From Streptomyces sp. SUK 48 (GTDB lineage: Bacteria; Actinomycetota; Actinomycetes; Streptomycetales; Streptomycetaceae), in contig NZ_CP045740.1 in NCBI RefSeq assembly GCF_009650765.1, forward strand, positions 124,001-188,000: a DNA stretch of 64,000 nucleotides, written 5' to 3'. The notes beneath the pieces were generated by a model that was not told the origin of the DNA, ran no database searches, and worked only from the letters and a program-made list of their open reading frames with translations. Each line of letters begins with the position of its first letter. Positions within the stretch are counted from its first letter, which is position 1. Shown here piece after piece: positions 44,908-54,305 of the stretch. The position numbers were made by a program, and so were the translations under genes.

Positions 44908-45480
44908 CTACGGAGTCGGGGGTGGCGCGCCGCGCGCCGATCGCACAAGGCGTCCGGCACCCTTGCCGGATCGCGCGGCCACCGAGGTGGCCGGCGATGC
45001 CGTCGTCGCCGCGCACATGGGGCGCGTCCTGGAACCACCGCCGCCACAGGCCGCCCTCCTGGAGGAAGCAGTCGGCCCGGCCGCCGTGCAGGACGGAGTC
45101 GGTGTACACGAGGGCGACGCGGCGAGCAGATCGGCGTCCCGTACGGTGCCGAAGCTCGCCGGCGCCACGCAGTAGGCCCCACCCGCGCAGCAGACCTCGC
45201 TCTCCAGCAGCAGCGCGCCCAGTCGCTCGCGGAAGTGGTCGCGCCGCGAGACCGCGGCGAACCATGCCGCGGTGCGCCGCTCCCGCCGGCTGCCTTCGAA
45301 GAGGGCGGTGAGCTCGGCGTCGGAAACGGCCTTCGCGTCAGCGGCCAGGGCGTGCACGAACGGCTCGTACTTCTCGCGCGGCATACGAAGTACCGCTCCG
45401 CCGAGCTTCATAGAGCGCCGCGCGGGGGCGCAGTATCGCCGGAACAGGTCCTGCATCTGCGGGTCGTGGCGGATCACCAC
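44908..45480 (-). pseudogene. DUF6000-like protein, frameshifted
   Basis: From GTG 45480 the frame reads well for about 120 residues (QMQDLFRRYCAPARRSMKLG, REKYEPFVHALAADAKAV, DHFRERLGALLLESEVCCAG, YCVAPASFGTVRDADLLAA) and then turns to low-quality Ser/Pro/Thr sequence. Another frame takes up coding-like sequence (VALVYTDSVLHGGRADCFLQ, EGGLWRRWFQDAP) at about 45120. A frameshift plus a probable internal deletion fits. DUF6000 is from memory. Confidence 0.45.
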
Positions 45481-45674
45481 CCCGTTGTACAAGTGCGTAC
45501 TGCGTATGCGGCTGCGGCTGCGGCTGGGGCACACCCGGGCATCCGATGGGCTCGGGTTGCCGGGGCACGGATCGTACGACGCCCGGCCACCGGCCCACCG
45601 CCGCACCACGGCCATCAGGGCACCGCCGTCGCTCATCTCGGCCTCCCCTCCCCCACCGGCGTGCTCCCTCTCGA

Positions 45675-46381
45675 TCAGCTCTTCGGGGCGGTGGCGCTGC
45701 CGGGAGCCGGGTTCAGGCGGAGCCACGCCGTCAAAGCGGCCTGGAGCTCGACGACCTCCCCGTGCGAGAGTGCCTCGCCTCCAGCCCCTACCTGAAGGCG
45801 TACGGCGTCGGCGGTGACCCGCCAGCCGATCGACCGGCGTCTCGGCGAGGTGATGGCGGAGCCGTGGGCGAGAGCGCGCGATGCCGCCTCGGCCCGGGAG
45901 GGACCACGGGAAGCAGTCGTCGGCGTCTGTCCGGCGCGGATGAGGCGTTTGGGGCGTGTCGGCAGGCCGATGGCTACGTAGAAGTCGCGCAGCGCCACGT
46001 CGAGGTCCCGGGGAGCGGACGGCGCGAGGCCGAGGAACTCCTCCAGCAGCTCCGGGTGTGTGGCGGGGGGCGTTCGGGCCCGTAAGGATGCTCGTGCAGT
46101 GGGTGCTCGGTGACCTCCAGCCGCACGCAGGCGGGGGCGACCAGCACACGGCCGTAACCCTTCTCGCTCAACTCCGCGTGGATCTCGCGGAGCCTGGCGG
46201 CTTGCCGCGGCACTGGGTGGGGATCCCCGATGGCGGGCACGGAGGGCTTTCTGGTCGGCTTGAGAGCCTCGCCCATCGGGCCATTGCAGCGGTGCAGAAC
46301 ACCACCCTGCGTCAGCACGACCGTCACCTGACGGCCCCGCGTGTCGGACCCGAGCCGGAACCCCACGACGGTCGTCGGCAC
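45675..46381 (-). pseudogene. Conserved hypothetical protein split by a frameshift
   Basis: N-terminal ~100 residues from GTG 46381 (GGAGGG upstream): VVGFRLGSDTRGRQVTVVLT, HPVPRQAARLREIHAELSEK, RVLVAPACVRLEVTEHPLHE. At about 46075 the coding frame changes, and the C-terminal ~135 residues (HPELLEEFLGLAPSAPRDLD, IGWRVTADAVRLQVGAGGEA, VVELQAALTAWLRLNP) lie in another frame that stops at 45675. One indel would rejoin them. Function unknown. Confidence 0.55.
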
Positions 46382-46463
46382 TCACCCTCCCTGCGGCTGT
46401 CGGCCACCGTAGCGGGAACCGGGATGGCGGGTGGGAGAGTTGCCCAGGGTCAGGTGCCGGCGC

Positions 46464-47048
46464 TCAACGCGGGCTGCGCCGACTCCGGTAGGCCGCGACG
46501 CTGGCCCGGTGTGCGCAGGTTCGGGTGCAGTACTGCTTCGAGCCGTTGCGCGAGAGGTCCACGAAAGTGGCCCGGCAGGTCGGCCCGGCGCATACGCCGA
46601 GACGGGCGGGACCGAGCGTGGCGATCACGGAGGCCAGTGCGCTGAGCGTAGCCGCGGCGAGGTGTGCCGAGCAGCGGTCGGTGTCGGAGGTCACCTCGGT
46701 CCACCAGCGGTCGTCCTCGTGGCGCAGTACCGGGGTGGCGCGGCTGCGACGCAGACCGTCGTTGATCAGAGCCGCGGCTTCGACCGCGTCCGCGTTCGCC
46801 CGTTCGAGCACCTGACGCACCGTCTGACGCAGCGCGCGGACTTCCGCCAGGTCGGCACGGGTGAGATGCCGCGGACCGGCCCCTTGGTTCGCGGCCGAGC
46901 TCGGAGGCTCGACCCCGGGATGGTCGTCAAGGAAGGCCCGGAGCTGCTCCACGGTCTCGAGCGCGTCCTCTCCCTTGATCGGCATCAAGGTGTTGGCCAG
47001 GTCGACGGCCGCCTGGACCACCCATGGGCTGTAACACGCATCCTGCAT
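46464..47048 (-). CDS. CGNR zinc-finger transcriptional regulator
   Basis: 194 residues from ATG 47048 (GAGGAG 10 nt upstream). An ABATE-like ligand domain (DLANTLMPIKGEDALETVEQ; RADLAEVRALRQTVRQVL) precedes the C-terminal CGNR-type zinc finger: LGVCAGPTCRATFVDLSRNG, SKQYCTRTCAHRASVAAYRS with four cysteines. Divergent from an MFS exporter and an epoxide hydrolase 52 bp away; likely their local repressor. Confidence 0.85.
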   Translation of the reverse strand: MQDACYSPWVVQAAVDLANTLMPIKGEDALETVEQLRAFLDDHPGVEPPSSAANQGAGPRHLTRADLAEVRALRQTVRQVLERANADAVEAAALINDGLRRSRATPVLRHEDDRWWTEVTSDTDRCSAHLAAATLSALASVIATLGPARLGVCAGPTCRATFVDLSRNGSKQYCTRTCAHRASVAAYRSRRSPR

Positions 47049-47088
47049 TTGACGTATCTCCTCACTGCTCCATAATGTTACACGCAAA
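47033..47088. promoter_or_regulatory. Direct repeat between CGNR and MFS genes
   Basis: tgtaacacgca and tgttacacgca, differing at one base, about 43 bp apart in the same orientation and flanking the CGNR start. Candidate binding sites for the CGNR regulator. Confidence 0.35.
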
Positions 47089-47099
47089 GGAGATCTAGC

Positions 47100-48581
47100 A
47101 TGTCACGCCATACTCGGCAGAGGACGACGCCGCAGACGATCCCGTCTGGAAGGGCCCCGGCTCCGGAGCGAGCCGACGCCCCGGACGGGCGTCGGCTGGG
47201 GCTGACCTTGGGGATGCTGGTGCTGCCGATGTACGTGGCACTGGGAGCGCCGTCGGTGGCCCTGCCGGCCATCGGCCGCGCACTCGCGGTGCCGTTCGGG
47301 GCCACCGCATGGATTCTCGCCGCGTGGTCGCTGACCTCCGCGCTCGCGATGCCGGTCGCGGGTCGGCTGCTGGTCCGCTGGAGCCCCTTCCAGGTTCTCG
47401 TCGCCGGAGTCGTGGCGCTCGCCGCGGGCTCCGCGCTCGCCGGAGCCGGGCCGACGCTGTCCGTCGTGATCGTCGGCCGGCTGATCGGCGGCGCCGGGGC
47501 GGGCGCGACCGTGATCGCCGTCTTTGCCGCGGCCACCGCCCTTCCCGGGCGGCAACGGATCCGCGCCCTGGGAATCATCGCGGCCGCCGGCGCGACGGCG
47601 TCGGGGTGCGGGACGTTGCTGGGCGGGGCGGTGACCGCATGGCTCGGGTGGCGTGCCGTGCTCGCGATCCCGGTCCTCGCGCTGCCCCTCCTGCTGGCCG
47701 CATTGCCGAGCAAGCGCGCGCTGACGCGGAGCGGCAGCGGCAGCGGCAGCGGCAGCGGCAGCGGCAGCGGCAGCGGCGAGCGAAACGGCTCGACCGGGCG
47801 ACTCGATGTCGTCGGCGCGGCCGTGCTGTCGGTACTCGCCGGCTCCTTGATCACGTTGCTACAGGCACACTCGGTCGGCCTGCCCGCTCCGGTCACGCTC
47901 GTCGTGGCCGCCGCCGGGGTGCTCGCCGCCGGGGGATTGTGGTGGCGCGTGCGCAGCACGCCCGAGGGGTTCGTGCCCCGGCGGGTGATCGCGGCCCCCG
48001 GCTTCCTGGCGGCCGGGCTCATCGGCGGGACCGTCTTCGCCGGCTACTACGGGGTGCTGTTCCGCGCCCCGTCCCTGATCGAGCAGGTCACGGGCGGTGG
48101 CCCCCTGAAAGCCGGCGTGCTCTTGGTTCCGGCCGCCGCCTGCTCGGTGCTGGCCGGGCGGCTGGTCGGCGCCGTGACCGACCGGTTCACCGCCTGGCAG
48201 GTGTCGGCCGGACTCGCGGCACTCACCGTCGTCGGCGTGCTCGTGGTCGCGGTCTTCACCGGGCCGACCCTGATTGTCGTCGGCACGGCGTTGACCGTGT
48301 GCGGGTTCGCGGGCGCCCAAGCCGTACTGGTGAGCCTCGCGCCGGACCTGGTCGCCGCGGACGACCGCGACACCGCACAGGGCCTGCTCAACTTCATGAA
48401 CGCCCTGGGTGGGGGGATCGGTCCGGCCGCTGTCGCGGGTCTGTCCGGCATCGTGCCGGCACCGGTGGCCCTCGCTGTACTCGCGGCACTCCCCCTGGCC
48501 GGAGTCGTGCTCAGCCTGACCCAACGCCCTACCGCCAATCGCCGCCCCCGACCCGACGCCACGCGTGGGAGCCCGCGATGA
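47100..48581 (+). CDS. MFS drug-efflux transporter with Ser-Gly linker
   Basis: 493 residues; about 14 hydrophobic segments (LGMLVLPMYVALGAPSVALP; VIVGRLIGGAGAGATVIAVF; LLVPAAACSVLAGRLVGAV), DHA2-like. Between the two transmembrane halves is an uninterrupted Ser-Gly tract (residues ~211-226) encoded by a run of aagcggc-like agcggc hexamers at 47729-47777. Start ATG with AAAGGAG 7 nt upstream. Divergent from the CGNR regulator; followed closely by an epoxide hydrolase, suggesting a detoxification unit. Confidence 0.85.
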   Translation: MSRHTRQRTTPQTIPSGRAPAPERADAPDGRRLGLTLGMLVLPMYVALGAPSVALPAIGRALAVPFGATAWILAAWSLTSALAMPVAGRLLVRWSPFQVLVAGVVALAAGSALAGAGPTLSVVIVGRLIGGAGAGATVIAVFAAATALPGRQRIRALGIIAAAGATASGCGTLLGGAVTAWLGWRAVLAIPVLALPLLLAALPSKRALTRSGSGSGSGSGSGSGSGERNGSTGRLDVVGAAVLSVLAGSLITLLQAHSVGLPAPVTLVVAAAGVLAAGGLWWRVRSTPEGFVPRRVIAAPGFLAAGLIGGTVFAGYYGVLFRAPSLIEQVTGGGPLKAGVLLVPAAACSVLAGRLVGAVTDRFTAWQVSAGLAALTVVGVLVVAVFTGPTLIVVGTALTVCGFAGAQAVLVSLAPDLVAADDRDTAQGLLNFMNALGGGIGPAAVAGLSGIVPAPVALAVLAALPLAGVVLSLTQRPTANRRPRPDATRGSPR

Positions 48582-48633
48582 CGGCCCACCTGCATCTGAT
48601 CCGATGACACCTGGACCAGTAAGGAGCCTTGCC

Positions 48634-49755
48634 ATGTCCGCCGAGCCATTCGAGGTCAGCATCACCGAAGCCGAGATCGCGGACCTGCGTGAGCGATTGC
48701 GCCGGACACGATGGCCCGAGCGCGAGCCGGTGGACGACTGGTCCCAGGGTTTGCCACTGGCGTATGCGCGGGAGCTTTGCCGCAGTTGGGCCGAGGAGTA
48801 CGACTTCGGGTTCGCCGAGCGGCTGAACGCGTTCCCGCAGTACCGCGACACGATCGACGGACTGGGCATCCACTTCCTGCACGTCCGCTCGCCGGAGCCG
48901 GACGCGTTCCCGCTCGTGCTCACGCACGGATGGCCGGGTTCGGTGCTCGAGTTCCTGAAGGTTCTCGGCCCGCTCACCGACCCCCGCGCGCACGGCGGTG
49001 ACCCGGCGGACGCGTTCCACGTGGTCGCGCCGTCGTTGCCCGGGTACGGCTGGAGCGACAAGCCGTCGACGACCGGGTGGGGCGTCACTCGTACCGCGCG
49101 CGCCTGGGACACGTTGATGGTCTCGCTGGGTTATGAACGGTACGGCGCGCAGGGCGGTGACTGGGGTTCGGCGGTGTCCGGGGCGCTGGGCGAGGTGGCG
49201 CCCGAGCGGGTCGCCGGAGTGCACCTGAACCTGGGATCCGTGGCGGCGGGCACGTTCGACGACCCGACGCCCGCGGAGCTGGCCAATCTCGAGGCCGAGA
49301 AGGAGATGCGGCGCACCGGCCGGGGGTACTCGGCGATCCAGGCGACCCGGCCGCAGACGCTCGGCTACGGCCTCACCGACTCCCCGGCGGGGCAGGCCGC
49401 CTGGATCGCCGAGAAGTTCTGGGCGTGGACGGACAACGACGGCCATCCCGAGGACGCGTTGTCTCGGCAGACGATCCTCGACGAGATCTCGGTCTATTGG
49501 TTCACCGCGTCGGCCACGTCGTCGGCGCGCCTGTACTGGGAGAGCTTCGCCAACTTCCGGGACAAGGTGACCGCGCCGTCCGGGCTCTCGGTCTACCCGC
49601 GCGACATCACCCGCCCGTCGAGGCGGGAGGCCGAGCGGCGGTTCACCGACCTGCGCTGGTTCGAGGAGCTGCCGCATGGTGGACACTTCGCCGCGCTGGA
49701 GCAGCCGGAGTCGCTGGTCGAGCAGGTGCGCGGGTTCTTCCGCCTGCTTCGCTGA
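48634..49755 (+). CDS. Epoxide hydrolase (alpha/beta fold)
   Basis: 373 residues from ATG 48634 with AAGGAG 8 nt upstream. An N-terminal EHN lid region (EIADLRERLRRTRWPEREPV; DDWSQGLPLAYARELC) precedes the hydrolase fold: oxyanion LTHGWPGSVLEF, nucleophile Asp in AQGGDWGSAVSG, and the catalytic His in LPHGGHFAALEQPE. It hydrolyses epoxides to diols. Probably cotranscribed with the upstream MFS gene (52 bp gap) and followed by a hairpin. Confidence 0.9.
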   Translation: MSAEPFEVSITEAEIADLRERLRRTRWPEREPVDDWSQGLPLAYARELCRSWAEEYDFGFAERLNAFPQYRDTIDGLGIHFLHVRSPEPDAFPLVLTHGWPGSVLEFLKVLGPLTDPRAHGGDPADAFHVVAPSLPGYGWSDKPSTTGWGVTRTARAWDTLMVSLGYERYGAQGGDWGSAVSGALGEVAPERVAGVHLNLGSVAAGTFDDPTPAELANLEAEKEMRRTGRGYSAIQATRPQTLGYGLTDSPAGQAAWIAEKFWAWTDNDGHPEDALSRQTILDEISVYWFTASATSSARLYWESFANFRDKVTAPSGLSVYPRDITRPSRREAERRFTDLRWFEELPHGGHFAALEQPESLVEQVRGFFRLLR

Positions 49756-49764
49756 CTGTCCGTG

Positions 49765-49797
49765 CCACCCCCTGGGAAGCCCGCGCCCAGGGGGTGG
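49765..49797 (+). terminator. 12-bp hairpin after the epoxide hydrolase gene
   Basis: Arms 49765-49776 and 49786-49797, perfect over 12 bp with a 9-nt loop, 10 nt after the stop. Confidence 0.75.
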
Positions 49798-49976
49798 TCC
49801 TGTCCGGCCCGACGGCGTACGAATTCGCTTCGAGGTTCCTCTTGGAGACGTCAGCCGCTTCGAGTCCCCGGGCGCGGAGGCGGGGCCGCCCATTCGGCAC
49901 GTCGACGTGACGGCCTGCGCTCGCCCCCCCTCGACAGCACCCCGTCCGAGACCGGCGGTCTTCGGCCCCGCATCCG

Positions 49977-50701
<725 letters not shown>

Positions 50702-50756
50702 GCCGACGAATATGCCGCTGCCGCGGTCGGACACCAACACCGTCCCGGTGGCACGG

Positions 50757-50775
50757 CGATACCTGGAAGGTATCG
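50757..50775. promoter_or_regulatory. LysR-type T-N11-A operator
   Basis: cgatacc-tggaa-ggtatcg: 7-bp perfect arms containing T50760-N11-A50772, the classical LysR box. It sits 31 bp before the LysR start and 56 bp before the SDR start. Confidence 0.7.
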
Positions 50776-50805
50776 ATCGTTCGACATCGCGGCTAGCGTG
50801 TAGCC

Positions 50806-51714
50806 ATGGAAACGCGCGAACTGCGGTACTTCGTCGCCGTCGCCGAGGAACTGCACTTCGGCAGAGCCGCCGAGCGTCTGGAGATGACCCAGCCGCCCCT
50901 CTCCCGGGCGATCGCCCAGCTCGAACAGCGCCTGGGCACCCCTCTTCTGAGGCGCACCAGCCGCCAGGTCACGCTCACCCGAGCCGGAGCCGTGCTCCTG
51001 GCGGAGGCTCGGGCGATTCTGAGCGCGGTGACCGCGGCCGAGCGGCGCACCCGCCAGGCGGCGACGGCACGTCCCCCTCTCGTCCTGGCGTTGAAGTCCG
51101 GCACCGCCGGCGAACTGCTGACGAAAGTGCTCGACGCGTACGCCGCGGAACCCGGTGCCGCCACGGTCGATCTGCTGCTCTGCGAGGCGCACCAACACCA
51201 GCGACTGCTGGCGGACGGCCACGCCGACGTGGCACTGCTGCACCTGCCCTTCGACTCGGCGTCCGGGCTCGACACCGAGAATCTGTACACCGAAGGGCAG
51301 GTCGTGATCCTGCCGGCCTCGCACCCACTCGCCGGCCGTCAGCATGTCGGCATGACCGAGGTCACCTCGGTGCGACAGCCCCCGATGGCTCGCTGGCCCG
51401 GCCCCGACGGCAGCTACCCGGACGGGGCAGGAGCAGAGGTACGGAACCTCACACAGCTCTTCCAGCTGATCGCACTCGGCCGCACCACCGCGGTCATTCC
51501 CGCATCGGCCTGCACCGATCTACGCCGGGACCTCGTCGCCGTGCCGGTTCTGGACGCTCCGCCCGTGACGACAGCGATCGCGTGGAACCCGGACACCCGC
51601 CTCCGCACAGTCGCCGACCTGGTCCGCGTCGCCACGCGCCTCTACAACCCCGCAGGCTTCTTCCCTGCCCCTTCTCATCAACCGGACGCCCCCGGGATAC
51701 CCGCGGTCCGCTGA
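50806..51714 (+). CDS. LysR-family regulator
   Basis: 302 residues. N-terminal HTH METRELRYFVAVAEELHFGR; AAERLEMTQPPLSRAIAQLE; then the effector domain (LVLALKSGTAGELLTKVLDA; VVILPASHPLAGR). Divergent from the frameshifted SDR gene, with a perfect T-N11-A palindrome between them. Its regulated partner appears to be inactive. Confidence 0.9.
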   Translation: METRELRYFVAVAEELHFGRAAERLEMTQPPLSRAIAQLEQRLGTPLLRRTSRQVTLTRAGAVLLAEARAILSAVTAAERRTRQAATARPPLVLALKSGTAGELLTKVLDAYAAEPGAATVDLLLCEAHQHQRLLADGHADVALLHLPFDSASGLDTENLYTEGQVVILPASHPLAGRQHVGMTEVTSVRQPPMARWPGPDGSYPDGAGAEVRNLTQLFQLIALGRTTAVIPASACTDLRRDLVAVPVLDAPPVTTAIAWNPDTRLRTVADLVRVATRLYNPAGFFPAPSHQPDAPGIPAVR

Positions 51715-51929
51715 AGGCGCCCCGGCGGTCGGCAGCGGAACTCGGTGCCGCCCCTGTCGCAGGAGGATCAGTGCCGCGGGACCCGCAGGCTCCCGGACCG
51801 CGCGGTGTCTCCCGGGGCGAGTCAGCAACCGGCGGAGAACTCCTCGAGCGGATCGGCGAGTGCCTGGTCCGGGTGATGGAATTCGCCGTTGGCATCCTCG
51901 GATCGGGCCTGCACGGTGGTGACGGCCCT

Positions 51930-52188
51930 CGGGCGCCAGCGTGAGTTCGGGGCGCTCTTCCGGCGGGGCCAGGGCTGGGGGTACGGCGGTCAGGTCGATC
52001 GCGATCGTGCCGAGCCGTGGAATGTTCCCGGCCGCTATGGCTGGGTCGGTGGCTCCGGGACCACGGCGCACATGGTCCCTGCCACCGGCACCGTCGCCGT
52101 TCTGCTCACCCAGGTGATGCTGACCGGCCCGAGTCCGATGCCGCCGCTCCTGGAGGAGTTCTGGCGGATCGCCGCCCTCACCGGGTGA
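51930..52188 (+). pseudogene. C-terminal fragment of a beta-lactamase-family serine hydrolase
   Basis: About 75 residues at the end of a plus-strand frame read GWGYGGQVDRDRAEPWNVPG, RYGWVGGSGTTAHMVPATGT, VAVLLTQVMLTG, which is the last strand/helix part of class C beta-lactamase-like hydrolases (GWVGGxGTTAHxxP = HxG region). The catalytic SxxK part is absent. 51715-51930 shows nothing recognisable. Confidence 0.6.
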
Positions 52189-52199
52189 TGCCGGTCCAG

Positions 52200-52600
52200 G
52201 TCTGTCGGTCGTTGGCCCGGTTGTGCCGTTGGCCGATGTCCCGGTGGGCGCGGTCCGAGCCGTTGCTCGCCGTTGCTTTCGGACCGCGTGCGGCGGGGTT
52301 GTCTGCGGCCGGCTTGCGGACGTGGGCCGTCATTGGTGCTCGGGAGCGGGTGTTCACCGCCTTGGTGGCCCGGGCAGGCGCGGACGAGGACGTGCTTCGG
52401 CCGGGTCGTCTCGGCCGGCTCGACGATCGTGTGGGCTACCGGCGCGGTCACCGTTTTCCATGGGCCGTGGCGTTCGGGCAGGTCATGCCGGGAGGTTCCG
52501 GTCCGGATCTCGCAGGCCGTGCGGTTGATGGCTGCCGGTCCCTTGTCCGCGGCCGGGCTGTCGAGGTCCGCGGTACCGGGGGACATGTGATGTCCGCTTC
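52200..52600. pseudogene. Scrambled IS5-type transposase remnants
   Basis: Plus strand: ARERVFTALVARAGADED then, after a frame change, VVSAGSTIVWATGAV, corresponding to WERVFTALVAQADADED...VVSVDSTIVRAHQH of IS5-type transposases. Minus strand (52440-52540): INRTACEIRTGTSRHDLPER, HGPWKTV, corresponding to a part that should lie upstream in the same orientation. So a piece has been inverted and the gene is decayed. No terminal repeats seen. Confidence 0.6.
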
Positions 52601-52802
52601 TGGTGGGTGAGTTCGTGGCGGTGTATCGCCCCCGCGTGATCCCCCCCCCCGGGGGGCTTCGTCGTGTTCCGGGGTGGATCGGCCCGGCGTTGGTGGCGGC
52701 GACAACCGGTGGGACGTGGCTTTGGCGCGCACGACGAGGACGGTGCCGATGAGGTCCCCGTACGTTGTGCCGACCAGGCGCGAACGAAGGGTGGGTCCCA
52801 GG

Positions 52803-54305
52803 ATGGCCGAACTGATCCCGGTGGAAGTCACACGGCCGGCGCCCGGGGCGGGCAGACGCACGCTCGGTGTGCTGCCCCTGGTCGGAATCTTCTTCTTCAC
52901 GGTCTCCGGAGGCCCCTTCGGGCTCGAAGCCTCACTCTCCAGCGCCGGTCCGGGCATGACCCTGCTGATGATCGTCCTGGTGCCGGTGGTCTTCGGCGTG
53001 CCGAACGCGCTGGTGGCGGCGGAGCTGAGTGCCGCGATACCGGTCGACGGCGGCTACTACTACTGGACGAAGATCGCGCTCGGCAGAGGTGCGGCATTCG
53101 TGTTCGGGGTCTGGAATTCGATCGGGTCGGTGCTGAACCTCGCCCTCTACCCGATCCTGCTGGTCGACTACCTGGCCACCTGGGTCCCGGAGATCGCCCG
53201 CGGGAAGGGGCTGGTGATCGTGGACCTGTTCCACGGCGGTTTCGTCGTGGACCTGCACTGGATCGTCACCGTCGCCCTCATCGCCCCGATGGCGTACCTG
53301 AACTACCGCGGTTCCCAGGCGGTCAGCGAGTACTCGGTCGGGATGATGCTGCTGATCCTCGCGCCGTTCGCGGTACTGACGGTCCTCGGTATCCGGCACG
53401 GGATCGACAACGGGATCAATGTGCTCTCGCCCTTCATGGTGCCGGGGCAGAGCGTCCATTCGTCGGTGGCCGGGGCGCTCAGCGTCATCGTGTGGCTGTA
53501 TCTCGGTTTCGACGGCCCGAGCACCGTGCTGGGCGAGGTCGCCGACGCGCACCGGACCTATACCCGGGCCCTGCTCGTCTCGGTTCCGCTGATCATCACC
53601 GCCTACCTGCTGCCCACCATCGCCGCCATCGGCAGCGGGCTGCACCGGGGTGCGCCCGCCGACTGGGTCCAGGGCGACTTCATCGTGGTCGGCGACGCTC
53701 TGGGCGGCGTCTGGCTGAAGGTGCTGCTCTCCCTGGGGTCGGCGCTCTCGCTGGTGGGGCTGTTCATGGCGATCCTGCTGACGAGCACCCGGGTTCCGCG
53801 GGCGCTCGCCGCGGACGCGTATCTGCCGCGCTGGATGGCCAGGGACAGCAGACGGTTCAACACGCCGGTGGGTGCGCTGCTGGCGAGCACCGCCGTCGTC
53901 GTCGTGCTCTCTGCCGTCGACTTCAGCTCGATCCTGCGGGCCACGGTGCTGCTCACCCTGGCCTCGATCCTGCTGGAGTTCGTGGCCTTCCTCGTCCTGC
54001 GCTGGAGGTATCCGCAGATGCTCCGGCCGGTCCGGGTCCCCGGCGGACGGTCCGGCGCGGTCCTGGTGGTCCTGCTGCCCACGGCGATGATCGTGTACCT
54101 GGCGTGGAGTACGGCGGTCGACGAGCCCGCGATGTTCGGCATGAGCCTCGCGGTGGCGCTGCTGGCCGTGCTGCTCTATCCGCTGTGCCGGCGGTTCGTC
54201 AAGGGCGGGCGGCCGGACGCGGAGTTCGACTCCTCGCGGGTCGAACTGGGTCCGGACCGGTTCGCGGGATTCGGTTCGCGGAAGGCGGGCGTCCGATGGA
54301 GGTGA
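52803..54305 (+). CDS. APC-family amino acid permease
   Basis: 500 residues, about 12 membrane segments. N-terminal APC signature LGVLPLVGIFFFTVSGGPFG, then PVVFGVPNALVAAELSAAIP, DGGYYYWTKIALGRGAAFVF. Start ATG 52803; ATG 52749 would add 18 residues and has a slightly better binding site. It overlaps the next gene by 10 nt. Imports amino acids or amines, fitting the peptidase and PLP enzyme beside it. Confidence 0.85.
   Translation: MAELIPVEVTRPAPGAGRRTLGVLPLVGIFFFTVSGGPFGLEASLSSAGPGMTLLMIVLVPVVFGVPNALVAAELSAAIPVDGGYYYWTKIALGRGAAFVFGVWNSIGSVLNLALYPILLVDYLATWVPEIARGKGLVIVDLFHGGFVVDLHWIVTVALIAPMAYLNYRGSQAVSEYSVGMMLLILAPFAVLTVLGIRHGIDNGINVLSPFMVPGQSVHSSVAGALSVIVWLYLGFDGPSTVLGEVADAHRTYTRALLVSVPLIITAYLLPTIAAIGSGLHRGAPADWVQGDFIVVGDALGGVWLKVLLSLGSALSLVGLFMAILLTSTRVPRALAADAYLPRWMARDSRRFNTPVGALLASTAVVVVLSAVDFSSILRATVLLTLASILLEFVAFLVLRWRYPQMLRPVRVPGGRSGAVLVVLLPTAMIVYLAWSTAVDEPAMFGMSLAVALLAVLLYPLCRRFVKGGRPDAEFDSSRVELGPDRFAGFGSRKAGVRWR

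Noticed and set aside
52640..52660. C-run/G-run hairpin as a terminator
   Set aside because: No gene ends just before it and it is a simple homopolymer pair, so it may be only a low-complexity stretch.
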